From Sodiomyces alkalinus F11 (taxonomy: Eukaryota; Ascomycota; Sordariomycetes; Glomerellales; Plectosphaerellaceae): DNA of 64,000 bases. The notes under the pieces were generated by a model, which saw nothing but the letters and a program-made list of their open reading frames with translations, did no database searches and had not been told where the DNA came from. The position numbers and the translations under genes are program-made. Below, in pieces: positions 48,592-59,975 of this stretch; within the stretch, counting starts at the first letter, position 1, and each line of letters opens with the position of its first letter. The stretch covers positions 2,708,252-2,772,251 of the forward strand of contig NW_021167080.1 in assembly GCF_003711515.1 (NCBI RefSeq), given 5' to 3'.

Positions 48592-49863
48592 TCAAATGCC
48601 CAGCCAAAGCTTGCCTCGCTCGTAAGTGTAGAAACTGACGGCTACCATAGGAGCGACCTTGGCGTAGCCGATGGTGAGGCCGACGAAGAAGCCCCGGATG
48701 CCGCGCTCGCGGAAGATAAGGCCTGCCGTCTCCGCGATGCGCAAGCGGTGGCCGTCGCCGACGGCGCCTCCGACCTGCATGCGACGGCGGACGACCTCGA
48801 GGGGGTATGAGAAGGTCTGGGACACCAGACCGGCGATGCCACCGGAGAGGAGCTCGGCCCAGGAGCGGAGTGGCGCGGGCTTGCCCGGCTTATGGGGCAA
48901 CTTGCGCGTCTCGGGGAGGATGGTCCACTGGGCGAGCAGGGGGTTGCGGAGGATGTCGCCCATGGTGTCGTGCGTGAGGAACGATATGCCTGCGTAGGGA
49001 AGCATGCCGAGGAGGGTGGGAGCGAAGCCGCGGTAAAAATTGGAGAGGCCGCCGGCAGGCCGGGCGACGACAGAGACGGTGGGAGACGACGAGGTGGTGG
49101 CGTGAGTGCCGGAGGAGGCTGCGACAGGATATTCATTGTAGATCCTCCGACAGATGTCACGGAAGGAAGAATGTCCGTGCTTGGTCTCGAAGGCGAGGCG
49201 GACACGGATGACTTCGAGGGGGTAGGTGAAGAAGACGGAGCATACGCCGGCAGCAGCGCCGCTGACGAGTCGGCGGATGGGTGTCTCGTGTTCGCGGCGG
49301 CGGATGACGAGGGACCGAACCTGCTCGTATGCCAGGAACTTGATGCCGGCATAAGGGAAGATTCTCAGTAGGGTGGCCGAGTGTCCGCGGTAAAGACCTA
49401 GAATGCCGTCCTGGCGATGGATGTCGCGCATGGCCGTGGCCACGCCGACCCAGGATCCGGTGTACTTTGCGAATTGTGGGTTGCTAGCCTGGAACAGAAT
49501 CTTGACTCGGTCGAGAGGGGCAACGACAGTCTTGGCCTGGAGAGGGGAATATACGTTAGATCACCTGAGACTACGCAAACATCCGAGGAGGAGGAGGAGG
49601 AGGAGGAGGAGGAGCTACGAACGTACCGCACATCCAGCTAGACCGCCTGCGAGGCCGGAACGCCATACATAGTCGAAAGTTCGCGTGTTTTTCCGCACGG
49701 CTATGGTCTCATCTTCGGTCTCTGGGACGGGTTGAGGCTTCGGTATGTTTGCGGTGTCCCCTTTCGCCATTGTAGTGGTTGCGGGCGCGGCCGTTGTCCT
49801 CGGACGCCCGACATCGTTCGCGGCGGCCATTTGCTGATCATGTTCAAGGACGGTAGAGGTCAT
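48592..49863 (-). CDS. LEU5: Mitochondrial coenzyme A / adenine-nucleotide carrier (LEU5/SLC25A16-42-like)
   Basis: Inner-membrane carrier that brings CoA into mitochondria. Two exons on the minus strand, 49863-49627 and 49536-48592 (393 aa), with a 90-base intron (GTACGT...CAG, phase 0) joining RSGLAGGLAGCA to AKTVVAPLDRVKILFQ. Three mitochondrial-carrier repeats are seen, each with its Px[DE]xx[KR] signature: PLDRVK (86-91), YPLEVIR and YPLEVVR. The FRGHSATLLRIFPYAGIKF-type block in repeat 1 (here YRGHSATLLRIFPYAGIKF) is typical of the LEU5/CoA subgroup. The N-terminal extension of about 60 residues is polar. An insertion of about 25 residues (Ser/Thr/Ala-rich) sits in the matrix loop of repeat 2. 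The intron carries a CTC triplet repeat and, if retained, stops translation at once. Start at 49863 gives the longest frame; ATGs at 49830 and 49770 are alternatives. Confidence 0.93.
49588..49612 (-). repeat. (CTC)n triplet repeat in CoA-carrier intron
   Basis: About eight GAG units on the plus strand (CTC on the coding strand) just after the 5' splice site. This is intronic, so the Glu/Ser runs read in other frames are not coding. Confidence 0.9.
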
Positions 49864-50700
49864 TCCCTGAGTCCCCGCGGGGAAGTCAAGGCGGTGAGGC
49901 CCTGATGCACCAACTCGCTCGTTCGCTGTTCGCTCGTTCGCTCGTTCGGAAGAAAAAGGGGTGAGGCCGCTGTTACCGATAAGACATCGCCGGGCCTAGA
50001 ACTGTTGTAGTAGTGTTTATCTATGGATATCTTTGTCTTCAAGTTGAGAAGATATGGTCGACGCTTCCTCAAAGCAAAGGAAGGACAAGAACAGGTGGAA
50101 ATAATCGCGAGTCGTGGAACGTTGAGAGAAATTTCCGGCTTGTGACGGATGCTTTAGGGGACGTCATCCGCTGCAACGGTGGGGGATTTATTTGCCCGGC
50201 TTAAACTGCGAAATTGGAAGACAAGTCTGGGGTTGAGAAAAGTGGGACCTCCCCCGCCGGTAAACAGGAGAGAATTCCAAGCCGAAGATTGCCGAACAAA
50301 CTGCCATTGACGACTGACGTGGGTCTATATTACTAATGATATAAAGTCGCACTTCGAACTGCTGAGCGACTCCACATCATGATTAAGGTACCTATGTACG
50401 GTACGAAGTATGGAGTAATTAATTACTTCGTACAACATTTGAAAGACATAACTGTTTGGCAACGATTTGTATATCAGCAAGATATGACAAGACCAACACT
50501 TTTTCTTCCCCAAATCCCCGGATCTCTCCAAGTCTCAATGTGTCATATCGGCCGACACACTTGACAACATCCATCCGCCTGATCACCTGACCTTCAGCCA
50601 AGGATGCCAATGGTGGGACCTGGAGGGAACCCAAGCCTGGCTAGACAACAACCACGCGGGGAAGAGCAAGAGTCCCCCCCGGCATCCCATAGCCCCGAGG
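49864..50700. other. Divergent intergenic region between CoA carrier and MT-A70 gene
   Basis: Shared promoter of two divergent genes. It contains an octamer repeat close to the carrier start (49915-49948) and a GGTACC/TACTTCGTAC palindromic block (50387-50436). No gene supported. Confidence 0.5.
49915..49948 (-). repeat. GAACGAGC octamer repeat in CoA-carrier leader
   Basis: Four near-identical copies of an 8-base unit (one lacking a base) begin about 50 bases upstream of the carrier ATG, probably in the 5' UTR or core promoter. Confidence 0.8.
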
Positions 50701-51828
50701 ATGTCCCCGGATCTCAAATCAGACGCCCGAAAGGACACCAAGTTGTCCTTACCATTGGAACGGATCGAAAGCGGTCAAGCGGGGCCGATGCAACCACCCT
50801 GTGCCCCCTCGTCATCTCCTTTGTTCTCGCCTCAAGCAACCAGGGATGAATCCTGTATCTTATTCCATGATGAGAGTAAATCCGTGATTCTCCTAGATAT
50901 TCCAAGGTCCCTGGAAGAGGCCCAGGTTCTCTCAGATCAGACCCCGCCTCGCCGCTTGCTTTCGGCCGAGCCCATCTCGACTCCTTTCTTAGTCCCTGAG
51001 CCTAGGGATGCTGAGATCCGCCAACATGCGCAGTCGCCCTCCACCCTGCTGGCGGATCTCATGACACGTTCTACGGTTAGGCGGGCATTGGAGACGCTGA
51101 ACTCATCATATACCGGTCCCTTCTGTTTACCTAGGCGGACCACCGAACGGAAGCAACCCGAAAGCCACGGTGAATCAGCCAGCCACTGGTTCCCGGAAGG
51201 CGCCAAGTATGTCCATGGCACAATCGAGGAAAAGAGGGAAGAATTCCTGTCAAAAGCCCCCGTATTTGACCTCATCATACTCGACCCTCCTTGGCCGAAC
51301 CGTTCCGCTAAGCGGAAAAGAGGCGGATACCCCACCACGCGAGGCGTGGACGACACACGTCGCCTCTTATCTCAGATTCCCGTAGGCTCGCACCTCGCGC
51401 CCGACGGCCTAGTCGCTGTCTGGGTGACCAACAAGCCCAGCCTCATGGAACTCCTGACCGCACCCACCAACGGCATCCTCGCCGAATGGGGTCTCGAGGT
51501 CGCGGTCGAGTGGACCTGGCTCAAGGTCACAGCGGCCGGGGAGCCGCTCTATGATCTCGAGTCGACATGGAGAAAGCCCTGGGAGCGGCTCATCGTGGCC
51601 AGACGGGTCGGAAGCAGCGTCAAGGTGCCTCAGCGTGTCGTAGTTGCCGTGCCGGACATGCATTCCAGGAAACCTAACCTGCGCCGTCTCTTTGACGACG
51701 TCCTCGGTCCCGGCTTCCGCGGCCTGGAGGTATTCGCAAGAAACTTGACGGCGGGGTGGTGGAGTTGGGGGGACAGTGTGCTCGAGTCCCAAAAGCGGGA
51801 TTGCTGGGTGCTGCCCGAAGAGTCATGA
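50701..51828 (+). CDS. MT-A70 family N6-adenine methyltransferase (METTL4-like)
   Basis: Single exon, 375 aa. The catalytic motif DPPW is at residues 195-198 (FDLIILDPPWPNRSAKRKRGGY), and the charged NRSAKRKRGGY-type segment after it is typical of the METTL4 branch rather than METTL3/14. Downstream blocks fit the MT-A70 core: GLVAVWVTNKPSLMELL, WGLEVAVEWTWLKVT, STWRKPWERLIVARR and HSRKPNLRRLFDDVL (the last near the SAM/substrate site). The C terminus GLEVFARNLTAGWWSWGDSVL is also characteristic. METTL4 relatives methylate adenine in U2 snRNA (m6Am) and have been proposed to make 6mA in DNA. Which applies here is not decidable from sequence. The N-terminal 190 residues are variable and lack a recognised domain. 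Single-exon structure and intact motif imply an active enzyme. Confidence 0.88.
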   Translation: MSPDLKSDARKDTKLSLPLERIESGQAGPMQPPCAPSSSPLFSPQATRDESCILFHDESKSVILLDIPRSLEEAQVLSDQTPPRRLLSAEPISTPFLVPEPRDAEIRQHAQSPSTLLADLMTRSTVRRALETLNSSYTGPFCLPRRTTERKQPESHGESASHWFPEGAKYVHGTIEEKREEFLSKAPVFDLIILDPPWPNRSAKRKRGGYPTTRGVDDTRRLLSQIPVGSHLAPDGLVAVWVTNKPSLMELLTAPTNGILAEWGLEVAVEWTWLKVTAAGEPLYDLESTWRKPWERLIVARRVGSSVKVPQRVVVAVPDMHSRKPNLRRLFDDVLGPGFRGLEVFARNLTAGWWSWGDSVLESQKRDCWVLPEES

Positions 51829-52060
51829 AACAATTTAAGAACCAAGAACCACCCAGTCATGGCAGACAACGCTCGAAGGATACCCGCCAGGTGCGGATGT
51901 TTATATGCGGCCATGTTTTTTCTAAGACGGATATCATACAAGCACTCCTCCTTCCGTGCCGCTGCTTGTCCGCCCTCGTAATATAATACAATACATCTTC
52001 CTGCAGTGCCCGTCCCGGCCAAGTTTGTAAGCACACAACTCGAAACTAAGGGCCGTTTGA

Positions 52061-52759
52061 TCACTTCTTCTCCGCCCCACCCTGCGTCCTCCACTTCTCA
52101 TCCAGCTTCGCGTCCGTCTCCCAGGTGAGTTGGCCGTTGAGGTACTTCTGCGCCCGTTGCCGCAGCTCGCGACGATCAAACGTAATGGGATCCTTGCTGG
52201 GGGAACCGATATTCCCTTCTTCGTGCCGCGCGCGCTGGGTTTTCGACGCCAGATTGCCGCTCTTCTCTCGGGCGTCCCACAGGTCCTTGTTCCACGGTTG
52301 CAGATCTGCCGGGACTTCGGGCCAGACGAACGGCCGCGTCAACTCGGCCGTCATGTATTTTGTCGGAGGGGGTCGGTAGAGGGCGCCGCGCCCGCCCTGG
52401 CGTCGCTCTACCTTGTGCTGCTGTACGGCGCTGCGAACCTTGGTCGTTTCCACGCCGTACAGGTTCCAGAGGTAATCGCGGAGGTCGAACTTGGTGAAGG
52501 TTAGGGGCACCTCGAAGTGCGCCCAGTTGGGAGGTTGGTTGTCTCGGCGGAGGAAGGTGATGACATGGGAAGGACTGGAGAGAAGACTCTGGGATTAGCG
52601 ATCGATGTGGTCGTCCGGGAGAGCGTTCTCCCAATGCGGTGATGCTTTTCGGCTTCACGGGAGGGAGAGATTGGTAGGGACATACAGGAAGACCTTCTTC
52701 TTTCCCAGCCTGAAGTTGGGTAGCCTTCGGGCCAAGTTTCCTACTGCTGTTTCTGCCAT
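52061..52759 (-). CDS. MRP20: Mitochondrial large-subunit ribosomal protein uL23m
   Basis: Two exons on the minus strand, 52759-52686 and 52574-52061 (195 aa); intron of 111 bases (GTATGT...CAG, phase 2). The join gives NFRLGKKKVFL-PSHVITFLRR, followed by PPNWAHFEVPLTFTKFDL and RDYLWNLYGVE, the conserved uL23m core that packs near the polypeptide exit tunnel. The C-terminal 80 residues are a basic, mitochondria-specific extension (RPFVWPEVPADLQPWNKDLW and onward). The first exon alone is a 24-residue N terminus, MAETAVGNLARRLPNFRLGKK, with a weakly basic targeting-like character. A start at the in-frame upstream ATG (52879) would be possible but adds residues not expected in the family. Confidence 0.9.
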
Positions 52760-53317
52760 TCTGACGGTATGGCTCTCTAAGTCGGGGCCGCGAGTTGTGA
52801 TCGCGATCATCCAGTCGCTCAAAAATTCAAGGTGCTCTTCAATAAGAGGGTTTGATTGGTCAATGCGGAACATCCTCATTCCGGAGCCCGAGAATGGTTA
52901 ACTTTGATGATACTTCACCCACCCGCCCGCCGCCCCCCCCCCCCCCCCCCCCCCCCCGGCGGAGAATTTGTGTCTCGGCACTAACATGTGGGGCTGAATG
53001 CCTCCTAACAGAACAAGCACGCTCCAGATTCGAATGACTGCTATCCAAATGACCTTGTGACTTGACATGCACTCGCTGAAGATTTCTCAGGACAACTACC
53101 ATACTTATGACAGAGTGAACCATTGTCACCGGCAAGAGCAGATTTTATGTATACCTCTGAGCACCTTCATTCCATCAGAGAACAAACAGCATAATCATTT
53201 CATTTCGCATTTAACAATGTTACCAGGTTTACATCGAACAGCCCAAAAAAGTAACACTGTCCGTCATTTCGCCGGGGTCATCTTGACCCTTACCATATTC
53301 GCCATATCACCCACCAT
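52760..53317. other. Intergenic region with C25 run
   Basis: Lies between the 5' end of the uL23m gene and the 3' end of the DJ-1-family gene, both on the minus strand. It contains an uninterrupted run of 25 C (52933-52957), about 175 bases upstream of the uL23m ATG. No gene supported. Confidence 0.55.
52933..52957 (-). repeat. Homopolymer C25 (G25 on the uL23m sense strand)
   Basis: Twenty-five consecutive C on the plus strand, flanked by GCCCGCCG and GGCGG. It is the longest single-base run in the window. The exact length may be an assembly estimate. Confidence 0.9.
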
Positions 53318-54403
53318 CTAAACGTCGAGGCCATCCACGACAATCCCCTTGTTCCAGGTCCACTGCATAACGCGTGCGACCTCGGCGGCAGAGTCATCGG
53401 AGACGAGAGCGCTGATTAGGTATAGAGCCGCATCTACACCCGCGCTCACTCCCCCACTCGTGATCACCCGAAGCCCACCGAGCCGCATCGCGGCGCGGCG
53501 GGCAATAGACTCGCGCCTGGTGGCACTTTTGAATGACATGCTGCCCTTCCTGCATTATCCGTTGTCAGCTTGTACAAGTCCAAAATGCATTGACATGTGC
53601 CCGCAAGGTATAAGTGGTGAGAACATACCGGCCATGGGAAGGGCGACGGGCGTCCGACTTCCGTCGAATGTATGGGTTCTCATCCTCATCCCCGATGTCA
53701 AAGCGGAGATTATTGACAACATATCTGGCGTCCTCAACGACATCGGTGCGCTCAGCGAGATTCCTGGTAGCGGCCTCACTGCAGAGGATTTCAAATTTTG
53801 TCATGTAATAAGGATGCGTGGTGGCCGAGAGGCCGGATAGGATTCCTTGCTTAGCAAGGAGGAGGGACCCGGTGCACACGGAGAAGAGAGTGCGTTCGCG
53901 GCCAGGATCGTTCTTCTGAAGCTCGGCATATGCGAGGATAAGGGAAAGGGGTTCACCACCTTCCTTCAAAAGTTCCTCTACACCACCGCCAATAATGACG
54001 AGGACGTCAAAGTCGTTCAGACGGTCGTACGCCTCCTTGTAGGAGATTTGACTGCCGACCACGACGCCCTGGTTTGACAGAACCTTGGGTTCGGCTGCGG
54101 CGAGGGTGCATTCGAAGGCTTTGCTAGCTATGGGTTGTGGCCGATTGGGCAGCGGTTAGCCTCCCTGCCGAGGTCACTGGTTCCTGGAGCTCCCCCAATG
54201 TGCGGGGGTGCTCAGAAGAGGGGTCGAGGTGCAGATCAAGCACACTCCGGGTAATGGCAACACTAACATGCATCATTGGCATCGTGCTGAGCCCAGGCCA
54301 GAGCCTCCAGCGGACCAGCGAGGTCAGTAAGGTTGAATTTGGGTTGCAGTGCGAACAGAACCTCGATGGGCTCGTCCGACACTGCAGAGTTCTTGTTTGC
54401 CAT
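53318..54403 (-). CDS. DJ-1/PfpI family (GATase1-like) protein
   Basis: Three exons on the minus strand: 54403-54268, 54127-53629 and 53540-53318 (285 aa). Introns are GTTAGT...TAG (140 bases, phase 1) and GTATGT...CAG (88 bases, phase 2). Order: beta-alpha start (PIEVLFALQPKFNLTDLAGPLEAL), the strand FDVLVIIGGG (85-94), and the nucleophile elbow LFSVCTGSLLLAKQG with Cys130. After exon 3 comes LGGLRVITSGGVSAGVDAALYLI, the second conserved Gly-rich turn. Sequences like this (AraC-type or isonitrile-hydratase-like GATase1) are widespread in ascomycetes as stand-alone proteins. The family includes chaperones, hydratases and hydrolases, so the reaction is not assigned. Exon joins are supported by continuity of the fold motifs: AQHDANDAS-SKAFECTLAA and RPSHGR-MSFKSATRRES. 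Confidence 0.88.
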
Positions 54404-56663
54404 CTTGAAAGAACTTTGTCGACTGAGAGGAGAATGTGGCGAAGGTGACGTATCTACAGCGATGAGGAAAGGGGCCGAGCCACAAGTCTAAGTCTGGGAA
54501 TGAGAAATTCGACTGGCTTCCGGTTCAATTGACCGGATCCGGGTTGGCTGTGATGGTCGGGTAAACGGTGCGATAGGGTGTGGTGTGCAGAAGCAGGTGT
54601 ATGAAAGGGAGAAGAAAGGGAGGAGGAGGAGGAGGGACTTGGGGCTGGGAGACGCAAGTAGAAGAAGTACTCGCACCAGTGAGGGGTTGAGGGGATGGAC
54701 CTGGAGCTAGAGCTGGCTTTTCGGAGGGACCATGTAAGCTGCGCTCGTGACCTGAGAGGGGCAAGTGATCTGCCCCTAATTGATGAGTCGTCATCGCAGG
54801 ACGCAGATGCCTATCAGCCCACGGCAGGTTCCTGATGTTACCCCCTCAAGACCTTACCCTAAGGTATGTACCTGGTAGTTTTGGGCCAACAAAAATGATA
54901 AGACTTTGAATGGATTGACACTTTCTATGAAGAAAATTGGTACGGTATTGTGTGAATGGGTCAATTGAGTTAGCTAGCAAGGAACACCTGATGAAAACAG
55001 TTCGTCCGGCCACGAAGGTATCCCATCCTCCCGTGTTGGAAGCATATCCGGTGGTGTAAGCTCGATCCGATTATCGTGTGTGGACCCACTAAAGCCCGAC
55101 AATTTGTGGACTGTCACCTACCTTACGTTGTGGGGCTATGCGAGTTGGAATGCGGGGTTAGCCCCAGTGTCCCAGCCAAAACCCAGCCAAAACGGTTTGC
55201 ATCAATCTCCTGATGTCACGGGGCGGGTCTCAGTACCTCGTTGCAGGAGATCACCCCACCAATCCCGGTGTATCTTGGACAAGCACCCCTACTGTACACG
55301 TAGGGGCCGGCCGCCCTGGATGCAGCAACCCTGGTCGTACTGTAATTGTACTTCCTAGCTCGTCCCAAAGACAACGTAGAGGCGGCAATTGGGGGTTTCC
55401 ACTCTCGCGGGCGACTGGCGGCGGATGCTGGCATGGTCGTTCCATCGTAAATCGCAGGACGTATCCTGTGTCCTCCTGTGGCCCAAGCCGAGCCACAAGG
55501 AGTGCGGTTGAATGCTACACGTACTACGAGCAAAACAAGGCCCATAAGATTGGGGATTTGGCGGGGGCCCCGTTCGGTCTCAACTCCAGCCGAGCTGGAC
55601 TTGTTGTTTGCCTATCGAATGGAAAGCCAGATCACTCCAGCCGGTGTGATCAGCTAGGATTCGCTGCAACCCGCAAAAGCGAAGCCTCCCCGCAGAATCG
55701 AGACGTCCGGTGGTACCTGCATGTCCAAGGGGGTGGGATTCATTCGGTTAAAGTTGAATCAGGGGCGACTAGGACGAGATATAGGCGTAGGGTTCCCATC
55801 GGCGACTAGTCTACCTTGATATTGGGCTATGATATTCAGCATCAACCACGCGATATTTCAAGGCCTGCGGCGTCAGAAGGCGGGACGGGCCTCCGAAACG
55901 ACTTTTACTAGAAAACCCGGCCCTTCCCGCAAAGGGCTTCGCATGATCATGACAGGGATCTTGGCTTTCTCGGTAGTCGGAATGGCACCATTCCTCTCCT
56001 TGACTGAAAACTATTGACAGCCTGATGTCGTCGTGTGATACTGAACCTCCCAAGGTCTTAGCTTCAAAGAATATCCCTAACCAAGGGGTGGGTCGCATCT
56101 TCTGGCTCATAGGTATTAAGATGTGAACGGGAACAGATTCCGTTTCCGCCAACACAGTTTGCCGAGTTGTCTGCTTATAATAGGTCGGCAACACCGCTGT
56201 GTACTCTGTACAAATCCATGTTTATCGGGTTATTTAGGATTCATCTGATGGTTCAAAAAGACGTCTGAAGACGACGAAAGTGTTGACAATAAAATGGGGA
56301 ATCAAGCGATCGGTTTATTTCCGTAGACCATCGGGGGACTCGTAATTGTGATGGCGCTTACTTGAATTACGTAAGGCAGCTATGGTAGGCTAAAAGATAA
56401 GATACGCACATACAGTCCATATACTGTATGAATACTGTACATGCTTAGATTATCGTGGGGTTGCTGGTCGACACTGGCCTACCTTCCTAGTTACCTACCT
56501 CATATACCTGATGCATTACCTACTTCGTATGTACCACAGCAACGTCGGAACAGGAACAGCACTAGAGCGGTCGGTTGCAAACTCAAATCTTTGACTTCGT
56601 AGTCTCCTCATTTTGCGATTCTGTGTTACTTGCTCGTCTTAATGACGAGCTGATGGTGCCAAT
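54404..56663. other. Intergenic region, 2.3 kb
   Basis: Upstream of two divergent genes (DJ-1-family and TSC1). It contains CCTAAGGTATGTACC (about 54858-54872), CTACCTTACG (55120), CTACCTTCCTAGTTACC (about 56480) and a short CCAGCCAAAAC direct repeat (about 55171-55195). A 198-codon open frame (55213-55809) has no recognisable features and was not called. Confidence 0.45.
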
Positions 56664-59600
56664 ATGGCGTCTTCCGGGTATGCTACTTAAACAACCCCTC
56701 GTTCCCCTGGGCCGGTGCAGTCTTTATTGGGCCTCTCGCATCGATAAACCCGATTTCAAACTCGATGAAACTGATGCGCAGCCTTGTGGCTTCTCCTCGC
56801 ACATTGCTGACATGTGGCTCCAAAAGGTCGCTGAAGGATTTGACGAAGGCCATTACTGTGTACTGCAGCAATGCGCCGACACTGCCCCTTCCAGAAGAGC
56901 TTATCCAAACGATCGAGGCTTACATATCCCGACACGAGAAGTTTGATGAATCTGGCTCAGAAAAACTCCACGATGAGCTCCAGTCCATCTACCAGAAGCA
57001 CGTCAACGGCATACATGCGAACTTGGCTGGCTTTATTGCCGTCCTTCGTCGTCTGATGCCAATCCTGCGCGTCCCGTCGCGCGTTTTCTACTGGTGGGAT
57101 ACTCTGCAAGAAGTGACCCAGGCCAACTGTACCATGGAAAAAAGCGTGCTGGACGAAATAATCACGGGGATGCTAGATATGCTTCTAGTCGAGGATCAGT
57201 ATGACCGGGAATCCGATAGCAACACGACTTTGAATACCTTTGCCGAGCGGCTATACACGACCTGGTTGGGAATGCACCATGCTGTGGAAACAGGCGACGT
57301 CCAAAGTGCCGTGGCATCGGAGCGTGCTATCCGGGGAGCGCTCGTAACGTGGGGCAAGAAGAAACCGAAGGTGAGGCCTTTATCCTCTCTTCCCGAAGGC
57401 TTTCATTTTCTTCTGTTTGGGACGCTGACGGTGCCAATTGAATCCAGCCCTTTCTCGACCTGCTCGATCGCTTCTTCGTAAAGAGCGAATATCGAACCAG
57501 AACCATCAGAATGCTCTCCGAGTTTATGCAGAACCAGCCTCCACATCTATACCTCATGTTACAGACACCGCTTTTCGGCAACCTGCTACGATGCCTACAG
57601 CTAGATACCTCGACTGTGGTGGTATCATTAGCTCTCACCACCCTGATTATGGCCCTGCCGCATATGCCCAGTGCTCTTATACCGTATCTTCCCACCTTGT
57701 TCAACATTTATGCAAGACTACTATTCTGGGATCATGAAAGAACTGGGATCGTCGAGGCTGGAGCTGACGATTCAGAGAATAAAGGCTCTGCTTCCAATAC
57801 TGGCTGGGAAACATGCACATTCTCCCCAGACACTGACGAGCTAAGCATAGTCCATCTCGCCGACTACTTTACTATTCTCTACGGGCTATATCCCCTCAAC
57901 TTCACGGATTATATCAGAAAACCTCACCGGTATCTGAGGCATGCGAATGTAGCCAATGAAGCCGATGTGGACGTCCAGCCCACGGAGATGCGTCACAAGT
58001 CAGAGAAATTCCGGCGAGATCATCTCTTACACCCCAACTTCTACACACTCACTGTAGAGTCAGAAAAGACGGACATGGGAAGGTGGCTGAACAGCGAGCC
58101 TGCCGTGTTGGTTGCGGATTGCTTCGCGTTGCGCGTTCCTACGCGTTTGGGAGCGGAAGAGCACGGGCTTGCCCCGCAACTGCAAGGAGGCACGTCGTTG
58201 GTTCTATCCATGGACGGCTCAGGCTCGGAGCAGGAAGGTGTGCAAACGGCTCTCCTCAGTGGTCTTGGACCCGACCCGGGTTTAGAGAGTTGGCGAAACT
58301 CCCGAGGCTCGGGTGCGGATTCCCCGGCGAGCAGCCGCGTTCCGTCCCTGGTCCAGCGACACGCGTCGCTATCTAGCCGTCCTTCGAATGCCGACATGAG
58401 CGAGGCGCGGAGTCGACAAGCAGGGCCCGGAGGTGACAGTCCAACTCTACCCCCGCAGCTGACGGTGTCCAACCCGCAGACGCAGCTGCAAGACATGCTC
58501 CAGTCGAACAAGGCCATCAAGTCAGGCCTTCACCAGTCGCTAGCAAACGATAGCGTCCCATCGTTGGCACTGAGCCATGCGGAATCGGCCCATGAGAGGC
58601 CCATTAGTCGAGTACCCACTCCCGGTCCAGCCGCGCCGTCGACAGTCTCTCTTTCCCAAGGGGATCTGCTTTCCAGGGTGACACAGCTGCAGCAACACGT
58701 CATGCTGCTGCAGAATGACCTCAACTTTGAGAGGTACTTGAAGCAGCAGCACATGGCTCACATTGGTGAGTTGCGGCGAGCGCACGTCAGGGAGGCAGCA
58801 AGTGAGGCCGAGACACAGAACCTCATCATGGCAAATCGGAACTTGAAGAACCGGCTAGAGGATGCCAAGAAGGCCGAGATGCAGATCAGAAAGGAATCGG
58901 AGAAAAGCCGCGCATTGGCCAAAAAGTGGGAGTCAGATTTCTCGGCGAAGCTTCTCGCGCGGCGGGAAGAAGTGAAGAAGACCAAAGCGGAGGGGGAGGC
59001 TCTCCAGCAGGAGCTGCAGAGCGCCAAGCAAGAATGCGAGAAGCTGAGGAAGATTGTCTGCGAGGCAGAGGTCAGGGAGCTGAACTCGAGGCAGAACAAG
59101 CAGTCGGTCGAGCTGGACAAGAAGGATATGGTCAGACTCAAGGCGGAAGTGGAACGGCTGACGATGTTCGAGCGAGACCTGCAGACGAAGGAAGCAGAGC
59201 GCGAAACCGCTATGCGCTTGGCAGCCGAGGCCGAGAAGCGGACGGAGGAGTTGAACATGAAACTCGCAGCGAGAGAGCATGAGCTGCAGAAGACGACAAG
59301 ATTCTTCCAATCTCAGATAGCGACTCTACATGCGAAACTCACAGAGGCTCAGGCGGGACCGCGTTGCAGGCCCGCCAACGAGAGCAACTCGGCGATACAG
59401 AGCGCCTTGGCGGCTAGCCGGGCCAAGCAGACCGAGATGGAGAGGGAGTACGGGAACCTGTTGCGCAGGTACACCGCGCTGCAGCTGCAGTACGAGGAGT
59501 GTAAGATGGAACTAAACTCCACGATGGGACCGTCGCGGAACGAACTGGGCTTCCGGATGGACAGCGAGAACGGGTCGTCACATTCGACCAGCCCCGTCAA

Positions 59601-59975
59601 TGTGAGGGCGGGCCCCCATCGCATTCTGACAGATCACGACTCCCAAGATCCGGCATCTTACACCAGAACAGCGCCAACCGATTTGAAGCCATCGACCCCA
59701 GGGGCGGTATCCACTTCTCCGGGAACACCTGCGGAGTTGTTGGGGTTCGGGGTCAGTGCGAGCCCGGAGCTGCGGTTCCACGGACGAGGTGGGTTTCGCC
59801 AAATATCTCTGGGTTCCGTATTGGTGCAGTGTTATTTGGACAGCTAGCTAACCGTCGCACAGGTGGCGTGCAAAACAAAATACGCAGAGAGGATAAGGGT
59901 AAGCAGAAAGACGAAGGTGGGGACAAGAAGGAGAAGAAGTCCACGGGACTCCGCGGCATTCGCGGATTTGTGTGA
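56664..59975 (+). CDS. tsc1: Hamartin / TSC1 homologue
   Basis: Partner of tuberin in the TSC complex that restrains Rheb-TORC1 signalling. Four exons: 56664-56677, 56827-57370, 57448-59788 and 59863-59975 (1003 aa). The 14-base first exon encodes MASSG and splices (GTATGC...AAG, phase 2) to SLKDLTKAI. Residues 1 to about 410 form the helical N-terminal hamartin core, including PFLDLLDRFFVKSEYR, the block LITLIM-like TLIMALPHMPSALIPYLP and YARLLFWDHER, then YFTILYGLYPLNFTDYIRKP and FYTLTVESEKTDMGRW. Residues 410-590 are Ser/Pro-rich and probably phosphorylated. Residues about 590-863 are a long coiled coil, the tuberin-binding and oligomerisation region. The last exon adds a basic tail, NKIRREDKGKQKDEGG and onward. 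Intron 3 has a GCTAGCTAAC branch region. All introns are canonical. Confidence 0.93.

Noticed and set aside
55213..55809. 198-codon plus-strand open frame
   Set aside because: No domain-like composition, no good start context, no splice partners; it lies in a region rich in intergenic motifs.
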